DNA from: Euryodendron excelsum
Lineage: Eukaryota; Streptophyta; Magnoliopsida; Ericales; Pentaphylacaceae
Direction: 5' to 3'
NCBI GenBank assembly: GCA_033060915.1
Contig: CM065394.1
Coordinates: 9,773,501-9,837,500, forward strand
Length of the DNA stretch: 64,000 nucleotides
Below the pieces are notes generated by a model. It saw only the letters and a program-made list of their open reading frames with translations, made no database searches and had not been told where the DNA came from. This document shows, one piece after another, positions 54,743-64,000 of the stretch. Within the stretch, counting starts at the first letter, position 1. Each line of letters begins with the position of its first letter. Position numbers and translations under genes: made by a program.

Positions 54743-57700
54743 TGTCGCGCCCAGATTTTTCGCACTCGAGGAATACACACACAAGTAGGAAAAATGTTGT
54801 ACTCTCTCGTTAGAACTCACCCTCCTAAAAGAATGAGTGCGACTAGGTTTGAATTGAAAAACTGGTTTGAATAAAGGGCTTCTAGAAAAAGATTCGGAGT
54901 CGCCACCGAACTTGATTAAGGTGAGTTAGGTCACCTAAAAACTAAGAATAATCCGAAGACTACACTTAGGGTTTTGGAAAACGATTTTGGAAAACATCCT
55001 CAAGAGAGGGTTTTTTAGGAAAACGGGTTGTTTGGCGACCTTTCGAAAATATTTAGCCCTTTTTAGAAAAATAACTCCTTTTGGTCTTTGAAAACAGTGA
55101 TTCTAGGTTCGGATGTTGGTTACGTGTAGGGAAGATGCACTAAGCTATCACCCTACCCCGCCCTTTCAGTACCTACATGTCAATCTACCCTAGATTCACC
55201 TATGAGAGTCTTTAATTAACCCATGTCCAATCCTATCCACTTTGGAAAACGATGTTTAAAAAAACTAACATGATACATGATATGCAAGTGCAAAATAAGA
55301 GAGAATTAAAAAATAGATTTGGAAAGAGGTTGATTTGAAATTGATTTGATTTTAAAATAGATTTGAAATTGGAAAGATTTGAAAATTGAAAGTAAAAATT
55401 TGAAAATAGAAATTTTAAAATTGGAATTTTGAAAATAGATTGGAATTTGGGATTTGAAAAGTGTGGAGACCGCACCCATGAGGGTGGAATTGAAAGTTTG
55501 AAAAGTGTTGTGACCGCACCTATGAAGGTTGTCTACGTATTCCTTTGGGGGAATCAGGTCAGTCGTAGTTCAGACCGGAGTCCGATTGAAAATAGATTGA
55601 TTTGAAGAAAGAGAGATTGGATTAGAAGAAAGAGATTGAATTGAAAATTTGATTTGATTTGAGATTAGAAGAGAAGATTGAAAATTGAAATTGAGAAGAT
55701 TGAACTTGCTTTGGAAAGATTGATTTTGGATAGACTTGGTTTTAGAAAGATGGAGGTTTAGGAAACCTAGACTTAGGAAAGATAGGAGACCTAGGAAAGA
55801 CTTGAGATTAAGAAAGATTGGATTTTGATTTGAAAAGATAGATTTGGACTTGTTTTGAAAAAGAGAAGGTTTGAGAAAACCTAGACTTAGGAAAGAGAAG
55901 AGACTTAGGAAAGATTTGACTTGGCTTGGAAGATTTGGAAAGGTTAGATTTTAGGAGATGTTCGAATTAGGAAAGGTCCGATTTAGGAAAGTTTCGAATT
56001 AGGAAAGTTTTATTTTTGGAAAGTTTCAAATTAGGAAAGTTCGGAACTTAAGAAAGTTTCAACTTAGGAAAGCTTAGAAAATTGGAATGTTTCGAAATAG
56101 GAAAGTTTCGTTTTAAGAAAGGTTTTGAAATAGAAAAGTTTTGAATTTAGGAAATGTTTGAATTAAGAAAGTTTCAACTTAAGAAAGTCTTAAATTAAGA
56201 AAGTTTTGAGTTTAGAAAAGTTTTAGATTTGAAAAGATTTTGAAGTTTTGGAAATTTTAGAATTTGGAAAGATTTAGGTTTAGAAAGATTTAACTTAAGA
56301 AAGTTTTAAATTTAGAAAGTTTTGAATTTGGAAAGATTTGAAATTTAGAAAGTTTAAGATTTAGAAAGTTTTAGATTTTGAATTTTAGAAAATCTTGAAA
56401 TTAGGAAAGGTTTGGGTTTGAAAACTTAGGTTTAAAAAGTTAAGATTTGAAAAGATGGTAGAATTAGGAAAGGGTTGAATTAGGAAAGATTTGAAAGGAA
56501 AGATTTTTATGTTCAAGTTTTGGAAACTTAAGGTTTAGGAAAGTGGAAGTTTAGGAAGGATTTGAATTAGGAAAGAGTTGAATTTTGAAATTTAAAGAAA
56601 GATTTAGAGTTTAGGTTTAGGAAACTTATGGTTTAGGAAGGTAGGAAATTAGGAAGAAGTGGAATTAGGAAAGGTTTGGGATTTGTTTCTAAAAACGGAT
56701 GATTGGATTTAGTTTCCTAAACGGGGAGAATGGATTTGGTTTCTTAAAGGGAAGATTTGATTTGACAAGGATTTGGAAAGGGAGATTCTAGAAACCCTAG
56801 TTTTGAAAGTGTGGAATTTTAACGTAGAAAAGAGGTTTTCGAATTATGTATAGTTTGGATGTAGAAAACGAGAGATTTTGGGAACCTAGGTTTGGGGCAA
56901 GGTTTGAAAACCATGTTTTTGGAAAGAAAATTAGGGTTTCCTAATTGTGGGTTCTATGGTTTGACTTGGGCTCTAAGGAAAGAGTTTTTGGAAAATGCGT
57001 TTTTGGGAAACGAAGGTTTTTCTAGAAGGGAATTCTAGGGAGGAATTTTTGGAAAGTAAATTTGAAGAGAGAGTTTTTTTGGAAAAAAGATTTTAAAGAG
57101 AAGGAGTTTTGGAAAGTGTGTTTTTAGAAACGTAGATTTTAGAAGGAAAATCCTAGAGAGGAAATTTCTAGAAGGAAGATTTTGGAAAGAGAGTTTCTTA
57201 GAAAGGTTTTTGGAGAGAGTTTTTAGGAAAGTGAATCTAGGGAGTGTTTTTAGAAAGTGAATTTTGAAGAAAAGATTTTGGAGAGGAGTTGAAAAAGAGA
57301 TTTTTGAAAAATAGATTTTGGAAGGGAGTTTTTGAAAACAATTTTGAAGAGGAGAGTTTTAGGAAAGTATGTTGAAAAAGAGATTTTTAGGAGGAGGTTT
57401 TTGAAGAGAGAGTTTTTTGGAAAGTATGAAAACGTCTCACTTTCCTAAAGCGATTCTAACCATAAGAGGGCTAAAACCACTTTAAGAAAGTGGTTTTGGA
57501 AAACAATAAGATTTGAAAATATAGACCAAAAAGGTCACTTTTAATGTAACACTTTCCTAAAGCAACCCTAGCCATGGAAAGGCTAGAATCACTCTAGAAT
57601 TGTGGTTTTGAAAACAAGTTTTTGAAAAAGAGAATTTGATGTAATTTTGAAAACAAGTTTGAAAACAATTTGAAAAACAACTTTGAAAATGAATATTGGA

Positions 57701-59169
57701 AGGTGCAAGACTATGATATGCACAATGCAATTTGGGGTCGTGAACATACAAGGTTAAGGCTTCACCACATAATCAAGGGGGCCGGACCCACGTGGTCTCT
57801 GGTTAGACTAGAAGAAAGCCCCCGTCACGGTGACTCTCCAATAGTCCAATCCTACACATGGACCAGGAATCCCCTTGTTTCAAGCATGCAAAGAAAGGGG
57901 GGGAAAGAGATGGGGGATTAAAATAGAGAAAACCCAAGTGGGTTAGGGGAGAGAAGAGAGAGGGGGGAAGTGCGGAAATTTAAATAGGGAGCCTACCGTA
58001 TGTCTTGTTTATTTTGCGCGCCGTGCTGTCTTCGGTCTTCGGTCTTCGTCTTGATCTTCGTCTTCAATCTTCAAGAGTTGTCTTCAAGCTTTAGATTGTA
58101 GCTCTTCAAGTCTTCAAAAGATGGTTCAAGGCTAGTGTATGAGTGTATGGGGAAGTGTATAAGTGTATAGGAGGCTAGGGTTTGTGTAGGGTGGCTAAGG
58201 TTTGGAGAACCTAAGGAAACTAGGGTTTTGGAGGTGCTCGAGCTCTGTATATCGAAATATAAGATTTTTAGGTTAAGTTTGCAGACCCCTTTCATGTTGA
58301 ATGAGGCTCTGCATTTATAGAGGTTGGACAACACTAGCGCCTGTTGCAGTGGCGCCAGGCCAAATTTTACACTGGCGCTACTAGGAGTGGCGCTAGGCCA
58401 TTTTTTGGCTTGGCGCCACTACTAGTGGCGCCAGCCAATTAGGAAATGTTTAAGGTCGGCAAGCAACGTATCTTTGACTAGATTTGGGCGCTTGTACTAG
58501 TGACTACCATGCAATTTTTAGCCTGGCTTCACTAGGAGTGACTCCGGAAAGTCCGGGGATGATTTGAAGGAGCCGGGAATGACCCGGAAGGCCGGAAAGG
58601 AGTAGGAACACTTAAAATAGTGTCCTGGAGGTATTTGACTTAAAAAATGAGGACAAAATGTGTCGGAAAGGTTGACCGGGCCTTTAGGGGCAAAACGGTC
58701 AATCGGACTGGGAAGCTGCCGGGGCGAACACGGACTATCCCGGAAGAAGACTTGGGATCTGGAAACATTATTTAGAATGTTCCCAGAGGTTGTCGGTTTG
58801 ATTTCCAAAGCCGGCGTGGTCGGAAAAGGAGACCGGCTCACCAGGGCCAAAATGGTCATTTCGCACCGGGTTGGCCGGAACTGACTCGGAAAGATCCGGA
58901 AAGGTAAGAGGAGGTTGAGAACACTATAAAAAGTAGTCTCAGGAGGTTACCGATTTGATACTCGGAGCCGGTGTGGTACCCGAGGCGTTCGAATGCCCAG
59001 GGATAAAACGGTCATTTAGCTTCAAGTGGGCCCTAGGGACCCGAGAAGCGACTGGTGGACTAAATTCAAGTTAAAAAGGCGGTCTTAGAGTCTAAATATG
59101 CATGTGATGTGTGAAAGTGAGCTTGGTCAACTCGAAGATTGCCGAGCGGGCAAAAATGGGGTGCTTACA
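54743..59169 (-). mobile_element. Solo LTR-A (4.4 kb) inserted in LTR-B
   Basis: TGTCGCGCCC to GGGTGCTTACA with GTGAG on both sides and no internal domain. The core box is at 55498-55585, with a partial duplicate of its start (GGAGACCGCACCCATGAGGG) at 55465-55484. The purine-rich tract is 55590-57400, AATAAA (plus TTTATT) at about 58009 and TATA at 58311-58320 (minus). GGCGCC clusters lie at 58335-58435. It lacks the amplified CTCGAG array. The empty site is visible in the other LTR-B at 16331-16350. Confidence 0.93.
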
Positions 59170-59174
59170 GTGAG
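59170..59174. repeat. Right target-site duplication GTGAG
   Basis: Identical to 54738-54742. Confidence 0.87.
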
Positions 59175-60080
59175 ACCCTCCGCTCGAAATTCCAAGGCCG
59201 GTGCTATTTCGGGGCATTTTTAGGTTTTCAAGGGCAAAACGGTCATTTTGACCGGAGTTGGCTGGAAATGGTCAAGAAGGGTTTGGTATGTTGTGTTAAG
59301 CATGTAGGGCTATTCAGGGATGGTTTTGAGAGAGTCTTTTACCGTTCAACGGGGTTTGTGTCGTGCTGAGCCGTTCAGGGGTAAAATGATCATTTTGACC
59401 AGAGTAAGTCGGAATACAATCGGATTTGGACCAAATGGCATGCAGGGAACGCCTGATGGTTTGACAACATTTTGGAAGGATGGACTTATCGTTTTGAGGG
59501 ATTTTGAACTTTCCCAAAACGTGCATGGAGGCCCAAGGGGCAGGTTTGGTCATTTTTCACCGAGTCGGGCTAGCAAGCGCTGGTGTTAACCTAGGTGTTG
59601 GTTTCCGAGACCGCTCGGTCTCGGAAAACTACCTGTGCGATGTTGATCTCCAAGAACGCCCGTTCTTAGAGAGCTACCTGTAGAGGTGGTGTTGGTTCCT
59701 GAGAACGCCTGGTCCCAGAAAGTTACCTGAAAGGGTGGTGTTGGTCTCTGAAAACGCCCAGTCTCGGAGAGCTACCAAATGACGGACATTCTACATTGGC
59801 GGGCTAGAAGGCGCCAGAAGTGAACCGTCTGAAATTTTTGATGAGGTGTTGGTCCCCAAGATCGCCCGATCCCGAGAAGCTACCTGGATGGCGTTGGTTT
59901 TCGGGACAGCCTGGTCCGGAAAACTGCCTGGAATAATGGTACTTAAAGGTCCAGCGGATCCTTGTGGACTCGAGAAGCGACCAGTTGACTGAATTGGAGA
60001 TTGAAAGGCTCATCTTGATGTTGGAAATCGAATCTGGTCGGGCCGAAGATTGCCGAGCGGGCAAAAATGGGGTGCTTACA
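59170..60080 (-). mobile_element. LTR-B, second part (U3 end)
   Basis: Continues LTR-B after the solo LTR and ends GGGTGCTTACA. It contains three to five units of about 60 bp with palindromes such as CCGAGACCGCTCGGTCTCGG (59605-59624) and CTACCTG. The right flank is the middle of an LTR-A (60081), not a PPT, so this LTR-B is either a solo LTR or the 5' LTR of a lost element; its other end is missing. Confidence 0.85.
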
Positions 60081-62557
60081 GAGTTTTGCAAGTCTCTAAA
60101 AATATCTCACTTTTCTAAAATGACTCTAACCATAAGAAGATTAGAACCATTCTAGGATTGTGGTTTTGAAAACAACACGGATCTGAAAATATGGACAATA
60201 ATAGTCACTTTAAATATAACACTTTCCTAAAGCAACTCTAACCATGGAATGGCTAGAATCACCTTAGGATTGTGATTTTGAAAACAAGTTTTGAAAAATA
60301 AGATTTTAATATAAGTTTTGTAAAAAAAATTGATGCAAGTTTTGAAAATAAGTTTAAAAACGATTTTTGGAGGGATGCATGATCATGATATGCACAATGC
60401 AAGTTGGGGTCGTGAATATACATGGTTAAAGGCTTCACCACATAATCAAGGGGGCCGAACCCACGTGATCTCCGGTTAGACTAAGAGAAATGGGGAGTAA
60501 AAGATGGAGATTAAAATAGAAGAAAACCCAACTGGTTTAGGAGAGAGAAGAGAGAGGGGGGAATTGCGTAAACGTAAATAGGAAGCCTACCTTGTGTCTA
60601 CTTTGTTTTGCTTGCTTTATTTGATTTGTTTTACTTCAGTCTTCAAGAGTTTGCTTTAATCTTCGAGAGCTTCCAAGTTGCAGCACTTCAAGTCTTTAAT
60701 GGAGGCTTCGGAAGTTCGTATATGAGTGTATAGGAGTGTATATGAGCTAGGGTTAAGTGTATAGGGGCTAGGGTTTTGTATATGGAGGCTAGGGTTTGGA
60801 GAATCTAAAGAGAGCTAGGGTTTAGAGGGGCTTCGAGCTCTGTATATGGAACAACAGAGTTTCTGGACTGTATTTGCAGACCTTTTTCATGCTGGAGGAG
60901 GCTCTCTATTTATAAATAGGGGAGTAAACTAGAGCCTACTGCAGTGGCGCCAGGCCATTTTTTGGCTTGGGGCCACTACTAGTGGTGCCAGCCATTTAGG
61001 AAATGTTTAAGGTTGGCAAGCAACGTATCTTCAGAAGGTTTGGGCACCATTATTAGTGACTACCATGCAATTTTTAGCCTGGCTTCAATATGAGTGACTC
61101 TGAAAAGTTCAAGAATGATTTAAAGGGCTGGAAATGGCCCGGAGGGCCCAAAAGGGACATGAACCTTTAGAATAGTGTCTTGGGAGTAGTAGACTTGAAA
61201 AATAATGTCAGAATGATTTGAAAGGGTTGACCAGGCCATTAGGGGCAAAACGGTCAATCAAGCGGGAAAGCTACCGGGATGGACTTGGAATGTCCCGGGA
61301 GAAGACTTGAGGCTTGGAAACATTAGCTAGAATGTTCCAGGAGGTTGCCGATTTGATACCTAGAGCCGGCATGGTTGGAAAAGGCAACTAGCCATTAGGG
61401 GCAAAATGGTCATTTTGCATTGGGCTTGCTTGATTTGATTCAGAATGATCTGGAAATGCATCAAAAGGCTAGGAATACTATTAGAAGTATCCCCGAGAGG
61501 TTACCAGTTTGATACCCAGAGCCGGTATGGTTTCTGGAGGCACTCGGATGCCCAGGGGCAAAATGGCCATTTTGACCGGAGGTTCTTAGGATTAGCCCCA
61601 AACCGACTAAAAGGCACCTAACCATTCCAGATTATCTTTAGAACAATCTTGGAAGGATGGACTTACCACTTTGAGGACTTAGGTACTTTCTCGAAAAAGC
61701 GTGCCGAAAAAGGCCCAAAGGGGCAGTTTGGTCATTTTTCACCGGAGTGGGCTAGCAGGCACTGGTGTAGACTTAGGTTTTGAGTGTTTCAGTCACTTTG
61801 ACGGTCTATGATGAGTTGGTTTCTAAAGGTATCTCTTCCTTTGGTAAACACGTCGCGGCTAAGAGGCGAGTTCAGTCCCGTGACATAAGGGGTTTATTAG
61901 CAATTCCCTATGTCGACTTGTTTGCGAGTGTTTCCGCCACTCTAACGGTTACGATGTTTACAAGTGGTTCCGCCACTCTAACGGTTCGCTTTCATTCCAG
62001 AGACTGCCTGATCTCAGGAATCTGCTAGGTGGACTTATCGCCTGAGGAATCAACTTTCTCGGAAGGCATGCTGAATAATGGACATTTCTTCATTAGTGGG
62101 CTAGCAGGCGCCAAAGGTGGACCATTCTATCATCTCGGGGACTTGGGCCTCATCTCAGTCAATGGGTTTGAAGGGACTTACCATTCTGAAGAGTTTTTTT
62201 TTTCAAAAAACGTCCCGAACTGGATAGTCTTATAACTTGAGGGATTAACTTTCTCGAAAGGCGTGCCAAACTTGATGTGAACTGGAATTGGACTACAATT
62301 GGATTTTGATCTTAGAATTGAGATTGAAATGGGGACTTACCATCTCCAAGAAGACGTGCCCATTGGAATTGGACCAGACAATGCCCAAGGGCATTTTGGT
62401 TATTTTGCCTCTATTTGGGCCTGATGGGCCCACAAAGCGATTAATTGACTGGATTATGTCTAGAAAACTTGTTTGAACTTAAATATGCCTGCATTGACTT
62501 GAATACAAGTCTGGAAGGACCGAAGATTGCCAAATGGAAAAAAATAAGGTGCTTACA
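60081..62557 (-). mobile_element. 3' LTR of A3 (LTR-A), U3-R part
   Basis: Begins mid-LTR at GAGTTTTGCAAGTCTCTAAA, equivalent to about 13675 in A1, because LTR-B landed here. It ends AAGGTGCTTACA next to a PPT. It has the box CATGGTTAAAGGCTTCACC, AACCCACGTG and TATA at 60907-60918 (minus). A GGCGCC cluster is at 60944-60990. ACCGG-type units are at 61230-61600 and only one degenerate CTCGAG-type unit. About 70 bases at 61806-61875 have no counterpart in other copies. Confidence 0.87.
60907..60918 (-). promoter_or_regulatory. LTR-A TATA box of A3
   Basis: Minus strand TATTTATAAATA region, same relative place as in other LTR-A. Confidence 0.68.
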
Positions 62558-62577
62558 GCTGCCTTTCTTTTTCTGTC
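62558..62577 (-). other. Polypurine tract of A3
   Basis: Minus strand GACAGAAAAAGAAAGGCAGC abuts the LTR, matching 23463-23480. Confidence 0.83.
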
Positions 62578-64000
62578 TTTACTTGTCGAAGATAGAAAAC
62601 GATAGAGTAAGAGTCCCATTTTGATAGTGCAGCGGTCGAAGGGACAGACTTTGACGATGTTTTGAAAATTGGGGTTTGAAAATGGCTATTTGGCCCAAAG
62701 GGTGTTCAAAATCAAGTTTTGGCGAGAAAAAAGCAAAACTGCTCGGAATTAGAAACTGGTGCCACTACCAGTGGCGCCCTTGTTAAATTGGCCTTGGCAC
62801 CACCAGGCCTGGAATCAAAACTAGCAAACTGCTGGTTCAACACTTTGCGAAAGTTGAACAGTTTTTCAAAAATTTGAGAGCTCTTGCGAGGAAATTGACT
62901 TGGACATTGAAAGAGTGCTTCCTAGGGACCACTAAGGGTTGCCGGAAGTAGTCACCGTTGCCGAAAAAGTCGCCGGAAGAAAAGATTTCGCCGAAGAACT
63001 CCAAGAATTGAGTTTTTGATTTTATGTTAATTTTGATGTGTAGAATTTCATTTGAGTTATGTGAACAATGAAAATTGAAGTTTTGATATGTTTTGAACAC
63101 TTTGGTGAAGTTATATTTGCATTTTGGTGCTTGTTTGATTGAATTTGAGTAATTTTGCATGATTATGTGAAAGGGGTTTCCACAGGAATTGGGGGTTTAT
63201 CCCTACAACTTTGGGTATGGAGTTTTTTGGCTAGATTTTTATACTATGTGCCTTAAAAAAAATGTGTTTAGCAGCCGTGTGAAGTTTCGTGATTTTTTTA
63301 AAGCTTTTTGAATTTTTGATTTTTTAAAAAATAAAAACAATACTTAGAGAAATAGAAAAAATTGAGAAAATTGAGGAATTATTAGAGTTTAGTGTTTAGA
63401 AAAATTTAGGAATATTTTAGAAAATATTTGAAATGATTTTGAGAAATTTTGTGATAACTTTGAAAACCATTGATTTGTTGAAATTTTAAACATGTCTTTT
63501 GAAAATTTTGAAAATTTGAAAAATCTGCACGGGTGTTGGTGCGATGTGATTGTGATGTTGCGAAGTGCATAGTTTGTGTTTTGTGTTGATGTTGTAGGTG
63601 TTGTAGGGACCACTTTTAAGCGAAACTCTACCAAAATTTTTCAAAATTCGGAAAAGATTTGGAAAAGTTTTGGAATAAAATCTTTTTGAAGGAAAAAGAT
63701 ATAAAACTATTGTGAGTAGAGCCTTTTTGGTGGAGAAGACCCCGAGAAACTCGAAGGTCTTTTACAAAAACCTTTTGGAAGGAAAGCACTTGGAAGATTT
63801 TGGAAAACAAATTTTTAGATAAAACTTTGGAGGGAATAGATTTTGAAAATAGATTTTAGACTAAGAAAAATGTTTTGAAATTAGTAGAAACTTTGACTGA
63901 AGGAGTTTAGGAAACTTTGAAATTGATAGAAATTTTGGAAAAAGAATTTTTGAATGAAACCTTGAAAATTTTTAAGGATTCATTTTGGACCAAGGTATTT
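62578..64000 (+). other. 3' region of A3 with decayed antisense promoter/leader
   Basis: Collinear with 23481-24700 of A2. CTGGTGCCACTACCAGTGGC (62757-62776) and TTGGCACCACCAGGCC correspond to the A2 palindromes. GTCGCCGGAAGAAAAGATTT (62969-62988) corresponds to the leader exon. The donor has changed from GTAAGT to TTGAGT near 63009. The intron-like AT-rich part follows, and from 63700 units like those at 34230-35310 begin. No coding region is reached before the window ends. Confidence 0.68.

Noticed and set aside
1..64000. Host protein-coding genes, tRNA or rRNA genes
   Set aside because: Every recognisable reading frame belongs to a retroelement or its cargo, and I saw no cloverleaf or rRNA-like segment; an exhaustive tRNA scan was not possible by eye.

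Overview
The window looks like repeat-packed intergenic DNA of a flowering plant with a large genome, probably a eudicot although nothing fixes the species. I find no host gene, tRNA or rRNA. Almost every base can be assigned to decayed LTR retrotransposons, most of them giant-LTR Ty3/gypsy elements of the Tat/Ogre type. The supporting traits are LTRs of 4.4-5.3 kb, a primer-binding site of the form TGGCGACTCCACTGGGGAC, a G-patch after the protease, a second (archaeal-type) RNase H, a candidate Ogre-type intron between protease and RT, and antisense genes between integrase and the 3' LTR. One Ty1/copia fragment is also present. All coding regions carry stops or frameshifts.

Layout (LTR-A and LTR-B are two related LTR subfamilies; names are mine). 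1-16160: element A1, minus strand, with 5' LTR 11651-16160, PBS, leader, gag/protease remains, G-patch, intron, RT, RNase H, second RNase H and integrase; its 3' LTR is off the left edge. A solo LTR-A (3330-8125, duplication ATTAT) sits between its protease and RT. 16161-40956: element B1, minus strand, with a 3' LTR-B remnant, PPT, 3' region, an antisense DUF7745-like gene (35540-37441) and integrase/RNase H remains. A1 is inserted in its LTR. Element A2 (18142-33614, duplication ACCGG) is inserted in its 3' region. A2 has kept gag remnants and an antisense plant-mobile-domain gene (24829-26673) but has lost protease, RT, RNase H and integrase, and its two LTRs differ greatly in length.

40957-44063: a Ty1/copia 5' LTR, PBS and gag, plus strand, inserted into B1 pol and cut off on its right. 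44064-51098: two LTR-A copies joined head to head, a large inverted repeat with arms of about 2.3 kb. 51099-60080: an LTR-B lacking its low-coordinate end, split by a solo LTR-A (54743-59169, duplication GTGAG). 60081-64000: the U3 part of another LTR-A, its PPT and the 3' region of element A3, which continues past the right edge.

The most interesting signal is the antisense transcription unit carried by these elements. In A2 it has a palindrome-rich putative promoter, a leader exon, a 900-bp GT-AG intron ending one base before the ATG, a plant-mobile-domain coding exon and a second short intron. B1 has the same acceptor-ATG arrangement and a similar start of the protein, but a different coding body (DUF7745-like). 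The palindromes upstream of this unit match, subfamily by subfamily, those beside the TATA box in the LTR. Decay in several reading frames is mainly by TGG/CAG/CGA-to-stop transitions, as expected of methylated, silenced DNA.
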